A stretch of DNA of 64,000 bases from positions 71,934-135,933 of the forward strand of contig DATMRF010000044.1 of NCBI GenBank assembly GCA_035566435.1, written 5' to 3'. The position numbers were made by a program, and so were the translations under genes. This DNA is from DATMRF01 sp035566435. GTDB lineage: Bacteria; Verrucomicrobiota; Verrucomicrobiia; Limisphaerales; UBA8199. The notes under the pieces were generated by a model. That model ran no database searches, was not told the origin of the DNA, and was given only the letters and a program-made list of their open reading frames with translations. Below, in pieces: positions 44,936 through 53,999 of this stretch. The stretch's first letter is position 1; each line of letters opens with the position of its first letter.

Positions 44936-45721
44936 ATGAAAATGCTCAAACACGTTTGTTCTTGTTTCTTTTCGTGCTTTTTTGGGGCCATTTTGCTGTG
45001 CTCAACCCAGGCACCCGCGGCCGATCCCGATCCCGCGCACATGGACGTCCAGTCAAAAAAGCCCCTGCCCTGGCCGGGCGGGGTGATCCCGTATGACGTC
45101 TCCCGGCTCACGGAAGGGCAGCAGGCTATCGCCAAACGTGGCATGGACCGATGGCTTGAGACCCACGCGCGCATTCGGTTCGTCCCGCGGACAACCGAGC
45201 TTGAATACGTTAACTTCACCGGCAACACGAATGCAGGCAACAATACCAGCCGCGTCGGGTTTCAAAAGGGTGAGCGCACGGATATCAACATCACTGCCTT
45301 TTGGTGGCGGCAGGGCGAATGGATGCCGGCGCATGAACTGGGCCACGTGCTGGGGCTGTTCCACGAGCACACGCGATGGGATCGCGACCAATTTTTGACC
45401 GTTCATTACGAGAACATTAAACCCGGCCGGGAAGGGGACTATGACTGGATTCCTAAAACCAACTGGATCGTCAGCAGCACCGCCTACGATTATTACTCCA
45501 TCATGCATTACCGGGTCTGCTGGGCTGGCAAATGCGAGTCCGAATGCAGAGACGGCGATGGGAGCAGCCCCTGCGCCGTGCTTGACCCCATGGGAACGAA
45601 TTACGACCGGGTCATTGGGCAATGGTCTGATAACAGGATCAGTGCGATGGACGGGGAAAAGATGCGGCTGATTTACGGAACAAACCCGCCGGGCGAATTT
45701 GGCGAGTCTCGCAAGAAGTGA
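44936..45721 (+). CDS. Secreted astacin-like zinc metalloprotease (peptidase M12A)
   Basis: A 261-aa exported protease. After a Cys-rich signal peptide (CSCFFSCFFGAILLCS), KKPLPWPGGVIPYDVSRLT is the astacin N-terminus, in which the new N-terminus forms after processing. HELGHVLGLFHEHTRWDR holds the zinc ligands H133, H137 and H143, the catalytic E134 and the RxD that contacts the mature N-terminus. SIMHY is the Met-turn with the Tyr ligand. A Cys pair (CWAGKCESEC) lies near the C-terminus. ATG 44936 was chosen because it directly precedes the hydrophobic stretch; upstream frame has no sensible signal. Confidence 0.93.
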   Translation: MKMLKHVCSCFFSCFFGAILLCSTQAPAADPDPAHMDVQSKKPLPWPGGVIPYDVSRLTEGQQAIAKRGMDRWLETHARIRFVPRTTELEYVNFTGNTNAGNNTSRVGFQKGERTDINITAFWWRQGEWMPAHELGHVLGLFHEHTRWDRDQFLTVHYENIKPGREGDYDWIPKTNWIVSSTAYDYYSIMHYRVCWAGKCESECRDGDGSSPCAVLDPMGTNYDRVIGQWSDNRISAMDGEKMRLIYGTNPPGEFGESRKK

Positions 45722-45892
45722 ACTCCTAAGCAGGAGACTTAACGCTCCTGCGCTACGGTCGCGACTCCGTCGTACGCGTGACATATTCGGGCTAAGAGAG
45801 GTTACGTTGCTGCCGGAGAAGCTTGGAACAGAGCCAATGAAAATTCATCCGCGCATTTGGCAAACGAGCTTGGCCGATGTAAAGAAGAAGGC

Positions 45893-46687
45893 ATGCAACC
45901 CCGGGTCCAACCAGGCGTCCATCCTTGGTTTCGTCACATCATTGTCGCGGCCGGCCTGGTTCTGCCCTTCGTGGGGAATGGCCAGGATAACTATGAGATC
46001 CAGGTCTATGGCGCGGACCTCATCCCTGCCGGCAGGACGATGGTCGAACTGCATAGCAATTACGCGGTGGACGGACAAACCGACGCCATAAATGGCGTCC
46101 TGCCGTCGAATCATGCGTTCCACGAAACCCTGGAAGTGACCCACGGGTTTACGCCTTGGTTCGAGACGGGTTTTTACGTGTTTTCAAGCATCCAGCCCGG
46201 CGAAGGCTGGCAGTGGGTTGGGGACCATATCCGCCCCCGGGTGCGAGTGCCGGAGGACTGGGGGTGGCCGGTGGGGCTGAGCCTCTCGACTGAAATCGGT
46301 TACCAGCGCCGTTCCTTCTCCGAGGACACCTGGAGCTGGGAACTCCGCCCCATTATCGACAAGCAATGGCACCGGTGGTACTTCGCCTTTAACCCGGCAC
46401 TGGAAAAATCTCTGCATGGCCTGAACTCGAACGCTGGTTTCGAGTTCGCCCCCAGCGCCAAAATTAGTTTCGACGTGACGAAAGTGGTCGCCGCCGGAGT
46501 CGAGTATTACAGCTCGCTTGGACCCGTGGGCCGGTTTAGCAGTTGGGGCGAGCAGCAGCACCAGATTTTTCCCACGATCGACCTCAATCTTTCGCCCGAC
46601 TGGGAGTTCAACTTCGGCGTCGGGTTCGGGCTTACGCGGAGCACTGACGACTTGCTCGTGAAACTTATCCTGGGCTACCGGTTTTAA
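45893..46687 (+). CDS. Probable outer-membrane beta-barrel protein
   Basis: A 264-aa exported protein. The signal peptide (HIIVAAGLVLPFVGNGQ) is followed by YEIQVYGADLIPAGRTMVELHSNY and amphipathic strands (LSLSTEIGYQRRSF, YFAFNPALEKSL, GVEYYSSLGPVG), closing with the aromatic C-terminus LILGYRF that insertion by BAM requires. I do not know the substrate or function. ATG 45893 has a GAAGAAGG ribosome site; TTG 45857 was rejected. It lies 171 bp after the astacin-like gene; that spacer holds a 7-bp-stem hairpin (GCAGGAG/CTCCTGC) only. Confidence 0.75.
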   Translation: MQPRVQPGVHPWFRHIIVAAGLVLPFVGNGQDNYEIQVYGADLIPAGRTMVELHSNYAVDGQTDAINGVLPSNHAFHETLEVTHGFTPWFETGFYVFSSIQPGEGWQWVGDHIRPRVRVPEDWGWPVGLSLSTEIGYQRRSFSEDTWSWELRPIIDKQWHRWYFAFNPALEKSLHGLNSNAGFEFAPSAKISFDVTKVVAAGVEYYSSLGPVGRFSSWGEQQHQIFPTIDLNLSPDWEFNFGVGFGLTRSTDDLLVKLILGYRF

Positions 46688-46757
46688 TTGGAAAAAACAG
46701 TTCTGGCACGCGGTGTAAGGTTGTCCTATCCTGATGGCGTCTGAACGCGCGTGACGT

Positions 46758-47231
46758 ATGGACTCGACCATCACTTTCACTGTCAACGGACAGGCTCGAA
46801 CCCTTACCACCGATCCGCGGCGCCCGCTGCTGGAGGTGTTGCGCGAGGACCTAAAACTGACTGGAACCAAGTACGGGTGTGGTGAGGGTGCTTGCCGCGC
46901 CTGCACGGTGTTGCTCAACGGCCAAAGCGTCGCTTCCTGCGTCACGTCAATCGCCAACGCTGACAAGAAAACGATTCTTACCATCGAAGGACTCGCAAAA
47001 GACGGTCAACTCCACCCGGTCCAACAAGCGTTCCTGGAAGAAGGAGCATCCCAATGCGGCTATTGCACCGCCGGCATGATCATGGGTGTAGTCGGTTTGT
47101 TGAGCGAGAAAGCGCATCCCGGCGAGGATGAAGTGCAGGCGCGCATGCAAAGGCACCTGTGCCGCTGCTGCAATTACGTGAAGCTGAGCAGGGCGATTCG
47201 CCGGGCCATTGGCTCGCAGACGGCCAAGTGA
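46758..47231 (+). CDS. (2Fe-2S)-binding small subunit of a molybdenum hydroxylase (IorA-like)
   Basis: A 157-aa electron-transfer subunit of the xanthine-oxidase family. The plant-ferredoxin domain has YGCGEGACRACTVLLNG plus the fourth Cys in SVASC; the C-terminal helical domain has QCGYCTAGMIMG and HLCRCCNYVK for the second cluster. Size and arrangement match IorA/small subunits of aldehyde or isoquinoline oxidoreductases. The large subunit follows after 13 bp, so they are cotranscribed. No FAD subunit is seen, as in the Ior type, in which electrons pass to a cytochrome. Confidence 0.95.
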   Translation: MDSTITFTVNGQARTLTTDPRRPLLEVLREDLKLTGTKYGCGEGACRACTVLLNGQSVASCVTSIANADKKTILTIEGLAKDGQLHPVQQAFLEEGASQCGYCTAGMIMGVVGLLSEKAHPGEDEVQARMQRHLCRCCNYVKLSRAIRRAIGSQTAK

Positions 47232-47244
47232 TACCGGGGGACCG

Positions 47245-49470
47245 ATGATGAAGAGCGCACTGCCGAATCGAAAACCGACCGTCGAGAGGCGAAAAGCCAA
47301 CCGCCAGTGCCGAGTGCCGGCCAGCGAAACGCCAGCTATATTGGAGGCTGCCCCGGTGCCGCCCGAATCGCAGGAAGCGATGGAACCCGTCGGCTATGAT
47401 TTTGGGCTTAAGCGCCGATCGTTTGTGCAGATTCTGGGCGCGGGGCTGCTCCTGGCGGTCAGCGCGGGTCCAGCTTTGGCGCAACGGGCCAGGGGCCGCG
47501 GAGGTCCGCGCGTGCGAAACATCGCCGCCCGGGTGCATCTTGGCAAAGACGGGACCATCACAGTCATGACCGGTAAGGTGGAAGCCGGCCAGGGTGCCCG
47601 AGCCGAGCTGACCGAAGCTGCCGCGGAGGAACTCCGGGTGCCGGTGGACCATGTTCGCCTGGTGATGGCCGATACCAGCCTGGTCCCTGATGACGGACTC
47701 ACAGCCGGCAGCGGCAGCACACCCCGTACGGTGCCCGCCGTCCGCCAGGGCGCGGCCGCCGCGCGCGAGCTGCTCGTGGAGTTCGCCGCGAAGCGTTGGG
47801 GCGTGGACCACACGAGCATCGAAGTCCGTGATGGCAAAGCCATCCATCCAACCGTCAAGCAGCCGCTCGCCTACGCCGACCTTGCCGCCGACGATGAGGC
47901 CGCCAAAGGTTTGCAGGAAGCGATCCCGGCCGATGTGCGGCTTACTCCAGTTAAGGATTGGCAGGTGCTCGGCAAACCCACAACGCGTCCGAACGCGCGC
48001 GACATTGTCACTGGCGACCACCAATATCCGTCCGACATTTCGAGAGCGGGCATGCTCTACGGCAAAGTGCTGCGGGCACCGGCTTATGGGGCGAAGTTGA
48101 CCTCTATCGACCTCGCGCCCGCGCAATCGATGAAAGATGTCGTGGTCGTGCGCGATGAGGAGTTTGTTGGAGTCGCCGCGCCCACCACCTTCGAGGCCGC
48201 AGCGGCGCTCGAGGCCGTTGAAAAGACCGCAAAGTGGGAACTGGCTCCGCACCCCTCGAGCAAAGGCCTTTTCGAATATCTTAAGCAACACGTGAGGGGC
48301 GGTCTGCCGCCAAACCCATTTGCGGAGGAATTGACGCGGGCGAAGCAGGCGCTGCATCAAACGTACCAGGTGGCTTATGTGCAGCACTCGCCATTGGAAC
48401 CGCGCGCCGCGGTGGCAGAATGGCAGGAGGGCAAGCTAACGGTGTGGACGGGCACGCAGAACCCGTTCGGCTGCCGGGGCGAGCTGGCGCGCGCGTTTCA
48501 CCTTGATGAAGAGGGTGTGCGCGTGGTCGTGCCTGATTTTGGCAGCGGTTTCGGTGGCAAGCATACCGGCGAGGCGGGGATAGAAGCCGCGCGCCTGGCG
48601 CGAGCCGCCGGGCGGCCGGTTTCGTTGCGCTGGACGCGCCGCGAGGAGTTTACCTGGGCTTACTTCCGCCCGGCCGCCCTCATCGAAATTGAAGCGGGGC
48701 TCGACGAACAAGGCCGGCTTTCCTCCTGGCACTTCGTTAACGTCAATTCGGGCGGCGCGGGGATCGAGACTCCGTACCGGGGGGGGAAAAGCCGGAGCCA
48801 GTTTGTGGGCTCAGAGGCGCCGCTCCGACATGGCTCCTATCGCGCCCTTGCGGCCACGGCCAACCATTTCGCCCGCGAGAGTTTCATGGACGAGCTGGCG
48901 GCGGCGGCGCATGCAGAGCCGCTCCAGTTTCGCCTGGCGCACCTGGAGAACCCGCGCCTGCGCGCGGTCCTCGAAGCGGCGGCGCAGCGGTTCGGCTGGG
49001 CGGACGCCGTGAAAAAGAAGGACCCGAATGTGGGTGTGGGCCTGGCCTGCGGGACGGAAAAAGGTTCTTATGTGGCCGCGTGCGCGGAGGTCGAGATTTC
49101 TCAAAAGGACAGGAAAATCGCCGTGCGCCGGGTGTGCGAGGCGTTTGAATGCGGAGCAATCCTGAACCCCTCGAACCTGCTGTCACAGGTCCAGGGCGCG
49201 ATCATCATGGGGCTGGGGCCAGCGCTCCGAGAGGAAATGGTTTTTGAGAACGGCGAAATGTTGAACCCCGCTTTTCGGCGCTATCAGGTGCCGCGTTTTG
49301 CGGATGTGCCGCAGTTGGATGTACACCTGCTCAACCGACCGGACCTCGACTCAGTCGGGGCCGGCGAGACGCCGATCGTGGCCATTGCGCCGGCGATCGG
49401 CAACGCGGTGTTTCAGGCCACGGGCGTCCGGCTGCGAGCAATGCCGCTCCAGCTGCCGGCGGTCAGCTAG
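47245..49470 (+). CDS. Molybdopterin-binding large subunit of aldehyde/isoquinoline oxidoreductase type (IorB-like)
   Basis: A 741-aa catalytic subunit that hydroxylates an aldehyde or N-heterocycle using the molybdenum cofactor. RRSFVQILGAGLLLAVSA is a Tat-type signal about 50 residues in, so the folded complex is probably exported to the periplasm. VKLG-like TVMTGKVEAGQGARAELTE, TAGSGSTPRTVPAVRQG, PLEPRAAVAEW and GGKHTGEAGIEAARLARAAGRPV are family marks, and GAGETPIVAIAPAIGNAVFQATG with the catalytic Glu closes it. ATG 47245/47248 follows a GGGGGA site. Its length fits the IorB group. Substrate is not predictable. No third cytochrome c subunit gene is adjacent. Confidence 0.94.
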   Translation: MMKSALPNRKPTVERRKANRQCRVPASETPAILEAAPVPPESQEAMEPVGYDFGLKRRSFVQILGAGLLLAVSAGPALAQRARGRGGPRVRNIAARVHLGKDGTITVMTGKVEAGQGARAELTEAAAEELRVPVDHVRLVMADTSLVPDDGLTAGSGSTPRTVPAVRQGAAAARELLVEFAAKRWGVDHTSIEVRDGKAIHPTVKQPLAYADLAADDEAAKGLQEAIPADVRLTPVKDWQVLGKPTTRPNARDIVTGDHQYPSDISRAGMLYGKVLRAPAYGAKLTSIDLAPAQSMKDVVVVRDEEFVGVAAPTTFEAAAALEAVEKTAKWELAPHPSSKGLFEYLKQHVRGGLPPNPFAEELTRAKQALHQTYQVAYVQHSPLEPRAAVAEWQEGKLTVWTGTQNPFGCRGELARAFHLDEEGVRVVVPDFGSGFGGKHTGEAGIEAARLARAAGRPVSLRWTRREEFTWAYFRPAALIEIEAGLDEQGRLSSWHFVNVNSGGAGIETPYRGGKSRSQFVGSEAPLRHGSYRALAATANHFARESFMDELAAAAHAEPLQFRLAHLENPRLRAVLEAAAQRFGWADAVKKKDPNVGVGLACGTEKGSYVAACAEVEISQKDRKIAVRRVCEAFECGAILNPSNLLSQVQGAIIMGLGPALREEMVFENGEMLNPAFRRYQVPRFADVPQLDVHLLNRPDLDSVGAGETPIVAIAPAIGNAVFQATGVRLRAMPLQLPAVS

Positions 49471-49653
49471 GTGGTGCACGACTAAGGTTTAGAATTTTCG
49501 CAACCTCCCGAAACCGTAGCCGCAGGTCCTTGAACCCCTGCGCTGCGACCCAGAAATCCGCAGTTTCGTTCGGCTTCTTTTCGACGTGGCAAAGCCAAGG
49601 AAAACTCTTGTGGCGGAAATCATCACCGTGGAGTTAAAGTTAATGAGTCACGT

Positions 49654-49947
49654 ATGGAAAGGTGCGATAACCTGGATATGAGGGATGCGGGACCGACCAT
49701 TGAGCCGGCTGCGAGCCAGACCGAGTTCCTGATGGCGGTGCCGGTGTGCGCCTGGTGCGAACCGCGACGCCCCGGAGCAACACGGGTCGCGGCGACCCAC
49801 GGCATTTGTCCTCGTCATTTCAAGCAACTGAAACTGGAGACTCAGAAGATCTACTGCTCGACGACGCCCGGTGCGCCTGCGCCCGCTCGCAAGCCACTCG
49901 TGCGCCTGGCCCAGACCGAGCTCCCTTCGCTCGTGCCCGCACACTGA
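49654..49947 (+). CDS. Small cysteine-containing protein, unknown
   Basis: A 97-aa frame with CAWCEP and, further on, HGICPRHF, a C-x2-C...C-x2-H arrangement that could hold one zinc ion. Similar C..WC...HGICP patterns recur in small proteins of this phylum, as far as I remember, without known function. ATGs at 49678 and 49732 are alternative starts. It is convergent with the GNAT gene. The 49471-49653 spacer shows nothing recognisable. Confidence 0.5.
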   Translation: MERCDNLDMRDAGPTIEPAASQTEFLMAVPVCAWCEPRRPGATRVAATHGICPRHFKQLKLETQKIYCSTTPGAPAPARKPLVRLAQTELPSLVPAH

Positions 49948-49961
49948 CCCGAGCGAAGGAC

Positions 49962-50375
49962 TTAGCTTAGCTCTCGGTCCGCCGGGAGGACCCACGCGGA
50001 GCGATGCGGATTGAAGCCGATTTTAGGATAATACCCCTCAGCCTTCGGAGCCGCCAACAGGATGATACTGGCCTTGCGCCCCAGTCGAGACTTTGTCAGC
50101 GCGATAAGCTTTTTGCCGATGCCGCGCTTTTGGTAGGCTTCGTCCACGGCCAAATCAGACAGATAGCAGCAAAACTCGAAATCGGTCACCGAACGGGCGA
50201 CGCCCACAAGCTTATCGGCGTCCCACGCGGTGCACAGCAGGTTGGCGTGGCGGAGCATAGCGGCCACGGAATTCGGGTCGCCAACGGGACGCCGTTCGGC
50301 CAGGGTGGACCGCTTCAACAAGTCGATGAATTCGGACTCCGTTATCCGGCGAGAGGCGTCGTAGTGGATGCTCAT
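49962..50375 (-). CDS. GNAT-family N-acetyltransferase
   Basis: A 137-aa acetyltransferase. The core fold is visible: LVGVARSVTDFEFCCYLSDLAVDEAYQKRGIGKKLIALT, where DLAVD and QKRGIGKKL form the acetyl-CoA pyrophosphate loop (motif A), followed by ILLAAPKAEGYYPKIGF (motif B, substrate end). ATG 50375 is used. GNATs acetylate amines on small molecules or proteins; no substrate can be inferred. It lies alone between convergent neighbours. Confidence 0.9.
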   Translation of the reverse strand: MSIHYDASRRITESEFIDLLKRSTLAERRPVGDPNSVAAMLRHANLLCTAWDADKLVGVARSVTDFEFCCYLSDLAVDEAYQKRGIGKKLIALTKSRLGRKASIILLAAPKAEGYYPKIGFNPHRSAWVLPADRELS

Positions 50376-50783
50376 AGGCCGGGCGCAGGCTAATGGTGCG
50401 TCGCCCCGAAGCATTGGCGGGGTTCCGGCAATACGCCGCTGGTTTGGCCATTGGTATTCATGGCTCGAGGCGCTGATGCTGCGGGTACACCAGCAGCTTC
50501 ATTTCGCGTTCACAGGCAGTTTGCAGGCCCGCAGACCAATAGGCAACCATCGATGAACGGCTGTCGATGAACGGCTTCCCGTGCGCTTTTCGCGCCTCCC
50601 TTCCCTGACAGACTGCAGAGAGGACGCGGTCAGGAAACGCGCCGCTTGCTACGGTTCAAATCCTTCAAGGATTGTTTGGCGTTGCGATACTTGAGCGCGG
50701 GCGGCGCGCCGGAGACGCCACGGTTAATTAACTCCGGCGCTGACCGCCCCGCCCTAGTTCGCTAAGACCCCCGCCTAATTGCG
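50376..50783. other. Spacer without a recognised gene
   Basis: No coding frame of interest is seen. A GATGAACGGCT word is repeated twice near 50550-50575, and a GGTTCAAATCC word near 50654 resembles a tRNA T-loop but has no matching stem. Nothing else stands out. Confidence 0.6.
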
Positions 50784-51941
50784 TCAGAACCCTTGCCCGG
50801 CCTCATCCGCCTCCCCAGCCAATTCAAAGACGAAGTCAAAAAAGTCATCCTGTTGCCCCTGGAACAGTCCCATTGCGACAAACCCGTTGAACGCGGCCAC
50901 AGCGCCGGCTTGCTTCGTCGAAGTCGGTCGAATCACCGCGCACGGTTTTAGGTGCGGACTGATGAAGGTGCACGGGAAAGGAAACACCTGGTTGGTGTCC
51001 TCGGGGCTGGCGGGATCGGTGCCATCGCCGGGGAAGAACGTCACGCCGCCGACCGAAGGGGCCACCGGCAGTTGGGGGAACCGCGTGGCGGTTGCCGCCG
51101 GGACTGGCGGAGCGTTGCCTGCCTTGTCCTGCCACAGCTCGAAGTGTTGGATTTCGGTGCCGCCGATGCTGGCAATAATTCGAACCACCTCGCGGCTCGT
51201 CGCCTTAGGCAGCAGCGAATCGTACAGGCTTGACCCGCCCTGCTCGATCGTAGCGAAATGGAACCCGGCCGTGTTGGCGATCACCTGGATGTCGTCGCCG
51301 CCGGCGGGCAGGTCGCTATTCGGAATTCCGGGCACATTCACCAGGTTGACGATTTGCGGGAACGTGTCTCCGAAGTCCGGGTTGCCGGCGCTGCGGTACC
51401 GCAGATACCAACTGGTGTCCACCGTCAAATTCATCAGGTTGGTCAAGCGCTTGGCCGTTTTGTTCGAGCCCGTCGCCTGGCTGCTGGGCAGTCTGCGAAA
51501 CTGCTCCAGACTCACCGCCTGATGGCCTTTTGCCATGAGGTAGGAATTGATGAAAGCCGCGTGGCTGAATTCGTCGCGCGTATTCTGTCGAACGTAAGTC
51601 GGCATGTCGCCGTCGAGCGCCTGGATCGCCTGAATGAAGGCCGAGTTGCCCAGGGAAATTTCCTGGTATTGTTGCCATAGATCGGACTCCAGGATTTCTG
51701 CGGCGGCCAGCAGGCGAAGAATCGCAACGTCGCCCTGGCCGAGACCGCCGCTGAGGACATCCGCCCGTGCGGTGCCATGCCCTATCAGCAAACTGGTTGT
51801 CGGTAGTAAGGCCGCTCCTCCGAGGCCTGCCCGCTTCAGAAACGAGCGGCGTCCAAGCCGCGAACTACCTGCTCCGTGGTCCGCCGGAGCCGAGGCTCCC
51901 GAATTGCGGACCTGCTCGTCATGATTTTGCTGTCTCAACAT
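50784..51941 (-). CDS. Tat-exported ferritin-like domain protein
   Basis: A 385-aa protein. RRSFLKRAGLGGAALLPTT is a Tat signal. A ferritin-like four-helix region follows, with the acidic and His residues in LRLLAAAEILESDLWQQY, DEFSHAAFINSYL and, later, GTEIQHFELWQDKAGN, a diiron-compatible E..ExxH pair. The function of this family in Verrucomicrobiota and Acidobacteriota is unknown; metal storage or an oxidase role is guesswork. The C-terminus is long and Pro-rich. It is divergent from the SulP gene with 303 bp between. Confidence 0.8.
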   Translation of the reverse strand: MLRQQNHDEQVRNSGASAPADHGAGSSRLGRRSFLKRAGLGGAALLPTTSLLIGHGTARADVLSGGLGQGDVAILRLLAAAEILESDLWQQYQEISLGNSAFIQAIQALDGDMPTYVRQNTRDEFSHAAFINSYLMAKGHQAVSLEQFRRLPSSQATGSNKTAKRLTNLMNLTVDTSWYLRYRSAGNPDFGDTFPQIVNLVNVPGIPNSDLPAGGDDIQVIANTAGFHFATIEQGGSSLYDSLLPKATSREVVRIIASIGGTEIQHFELWQDKAGNAPPVPAATATRFPQLPVAPSVGGVTFFPGDGTDPASPEDTNQVFPFPCTFISPHLKPCAVIRPTSTKQAGAVAAFNGFVAMGLFQGQQDDFFDFVFELAGEADEAGQGF

Positions 51942-52244
51942 ATCTCTATCTTTGTTGTTGCGGCGTTTTGTTCGGCCTCTTCTGGCCGTTACTGAAATAG
52001 GAGCAACAAAACGAATCTTTGTTCCCGGGAAGCTGCGGGCTCAATCTTGGCGGGCGGGGGCGCGGCGTTTACGCCACTTCAACATGCTAATGCAGAGCCG
52101 GCAACGCCGTTTTCCTGGCCGTTCCGAGCTGTTGGACGGTGAAGCGGCGGGAACGGCGCGCCCCCCCTTCGTGACTGAGGTGTTACCCGGGAATGATTTG
52201 TTCAATGGACGGCTTCCCCCGTTCGATGCTAAAAACAGGGCCGG
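51942..52244. other. Divergent spacer, nothing recognised
   Basis: Intergenic region between the ferritin-like gene and the SulP gene, presumably holding both promoters. I see no strong -35/-10 pair, palindrome or RNA structure. Confidence 0.5.
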
Positions 52245-53984
52245 ATGCCGAACCAACCTGACAACCACGCGCCATCTAAGCCGGCATCATCGCTAACACG
52301 TTACTGCCCGGGCCTAGCCCAATTCGCCCATTACCGCCGAGAGTGGCTCTCCGGGGACTTATTGGCCGGCATCAGTGTCTGCGTCATCATGATCCCGTCG
52401 GTGATCGCCTACGCCGGCCTGATGGGGTTGCCGCCTCAACACGGCCTCTACGCCGCCCTGGTTCCGCTGGTGGTGTACGCGATTTTCGGCAGTTCGCGCC
52501 AGGTGATCGTCGGCCCGGACATCGCCATCTCGTTGCTCATCGCCAGCACGATCGGTCCGCTGGCGGCCGGCAACCCCGCGCGCGCGGCTGCTTTGGCCGC
52601 AGTGCTGGCGTTGCTGTGCGGGCTGCTCCTCCTGCTGGGCGCGCGCGCTAATTTCGGCGCGGTGGCCGATTTCCTGTCCAAGCCTGTTCTGGTCGGCTAC
52701 ATGACTGGCGCGGCCCTCATTCTCATCGCGTCGCAGTTGGGCAAGCTCCTCGGCGTATCGCTAAAGAGCAGCGACTTTTTTCCACGTCTGCTTGAACTTG
52801 CAGGCAAACTCCACCAGGTGCACGGGCCAACGCTGGCGCTCGGGCTGACGCTGCTGGCGCTATCGCTGGCGCTGCGCCGATTCACCCCGAAAATTCCCGC
52901 AGCGCTGGCCGCGTGTGCGATTGCGATTGCCGCCTCACTGGTGTTCCGGCTCGAGGGCCAGGGCGTAACGCTCGTTGGTTCATTCCCGCGCGGGCTGCCG
53001 GGCTTCGCCCTGCCCGGCGCGTCCTGGCGCGATGTCGATAGCTTGCTGCCTGCCGCGATCGGCATCACGCTGCTGACCTACACCGAGGGTATTCTGCTGG
53101 CGCGCGCGTTCGCGGCCAAAAACGGCTATGAGGTTAGCGCCAACCAGGAGCTCAACGCGCTCGGCCTGGCGGATGTTGCGGTCGGCCTGTTCCAGGGGTT
53201 TTCGATTACCGGCAGCCAGGCTCGCACGACCGTCAACGACGCCACCGGCGGCAAGACCCAACTGGCGAGCCTGGTCGCCGCCGCCACGCTGGGGGTGTTC
53301 CTGCTCTTTCTGACTCCTGTCATCGCGAGGTTGCCCGAGGTCGCCCTGGCGGCGATCCTCATTTACGCAGGGGTCGGCCTGGTCGAATTCGATGTGATGG
53401 CGCGCATCTACCGCTTTTATCCCCGCAGCGCGGCGGTTGCAGCGCTGACCACTTTGAGCGTTTTGGCAGCCGGTGTGGTGGTCGGCATCCTCTTCGGCGT
53501 GGCGCTTTCTTTGCTGGGACTGATCAACCGCATCTCCAATCCGCCGGATGCCGTGTTGAGCGAAGTGCCGGGAAGCGGTTTCCATGACCTGGGCAGCACG
53601 CAACCTCAGACCCTCCCCGGACTGATCGCGTATCGGTTTTATGCGCCGCTTCTGTTCTCCAACGCGGGCCACTTTGTCGGGCGCGTGCGGGCGCTGATCG
53701 CCGCGAGCCCGCAGCCGGTTCGCTGGTTCCTGCTCGATGCACAAGCCATCACCGACATTGACGTTACCGCCGTAGAGGCGCTGCATGGCCTGCGCGAGGA
53801 GTTGCAGCGTCAGGGCATCGCGCTGAAAATCGCCCATGTCAATCGCCCCCTCCGCGAACTACTCCAGCGCACCGGCCTGGCGTCAGAAATCAGACCTGAA
53901 AGCTTCTTTCAATCAGTCCACGAGTGTGCCGAGGCGTTTAAACACTCCGGGGCCGGGCTGTCCGATCCGGTCGTAAAAAAGTAG
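52245..53984 (+). CDS. SulP-family inorganic anion transporter
   Basis: A 579-aa membrane transporter. LAGISVCVIMIPSVIAYAGLMGLPPQHGLYAALVPLVVYAIFGSSRQ is the SulP/SLC26 signature, with about 12-14 helices, and NQELNALGLADVAVGLFQGF and TGSQARTTVNDATGG are characteristic of the family's core. A C-terminal STAS domain (FLLDAQAITDIDVTAVEALHGL) controls transport. Members carry sulfate, bicarbonate or other anions with proton or sodium. The substrate is not predictable here. ATG 52245 was chosen by the family's N-terminus. It is convergent with the oxidoreductase at 54000. Confidence 0.95.
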   Translation: MPNQPDNHAPSKPASSLTRYCPGLAQFAHYRREWLSGDLLAGISVCVIMIPSVIAYAGLMGLPPQHGLYAALVPLVVYAIFGSSRQVIVGPDIAISLLIASTIGPLAAGNPARAAALAAVLALLCGLLLLLGARANFGAVADFLSKPVLVGYMTGAALILIASQLGKLLGVSLKSSDFFPRLLELAGKLHQVHGPTLALGLTLLALSLALRRFTPKIPAALAACAIAIAASLVFRLEGQGVTLVGSFPRGLPGFALPGASWRDVDSLLPAAIGITLLTYTEGILLARAFAAKNGYEVSANQELNALGLADVAVGLFQGFSITGSQARTTVNDATGGKTQLASLVAAATLGVFLLFLTPVIARLPEVALAAILIYAGVGLVEFDVMARIYRFYPRSAAVAALTTLSVLAAGVVVGILFGVALSLLGLINRISNPPDAVLSEVPGSGFHDLGSTQPQTLPGLIAYRFYAPLLFSNAGHFVGRVRALIAASPQPVRWFLLDAQAITDIDVTAVEALHGLREELQRQGIALKIAHVNRPLRELLQRTGLASEIRPESFFQSVHECAEAFKHSGAGLSDPVVKK

Positions 53985-53999
53985 GTGGTCCTTTAACGC

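Noticed and set aside
50640..50680. GGTTCAAATCC, a tRNA T-loop-like word
   Set aside because: The bases flanking it do not form the 5-bp T stem and no acceptor or anticodon arm can be folded around it.
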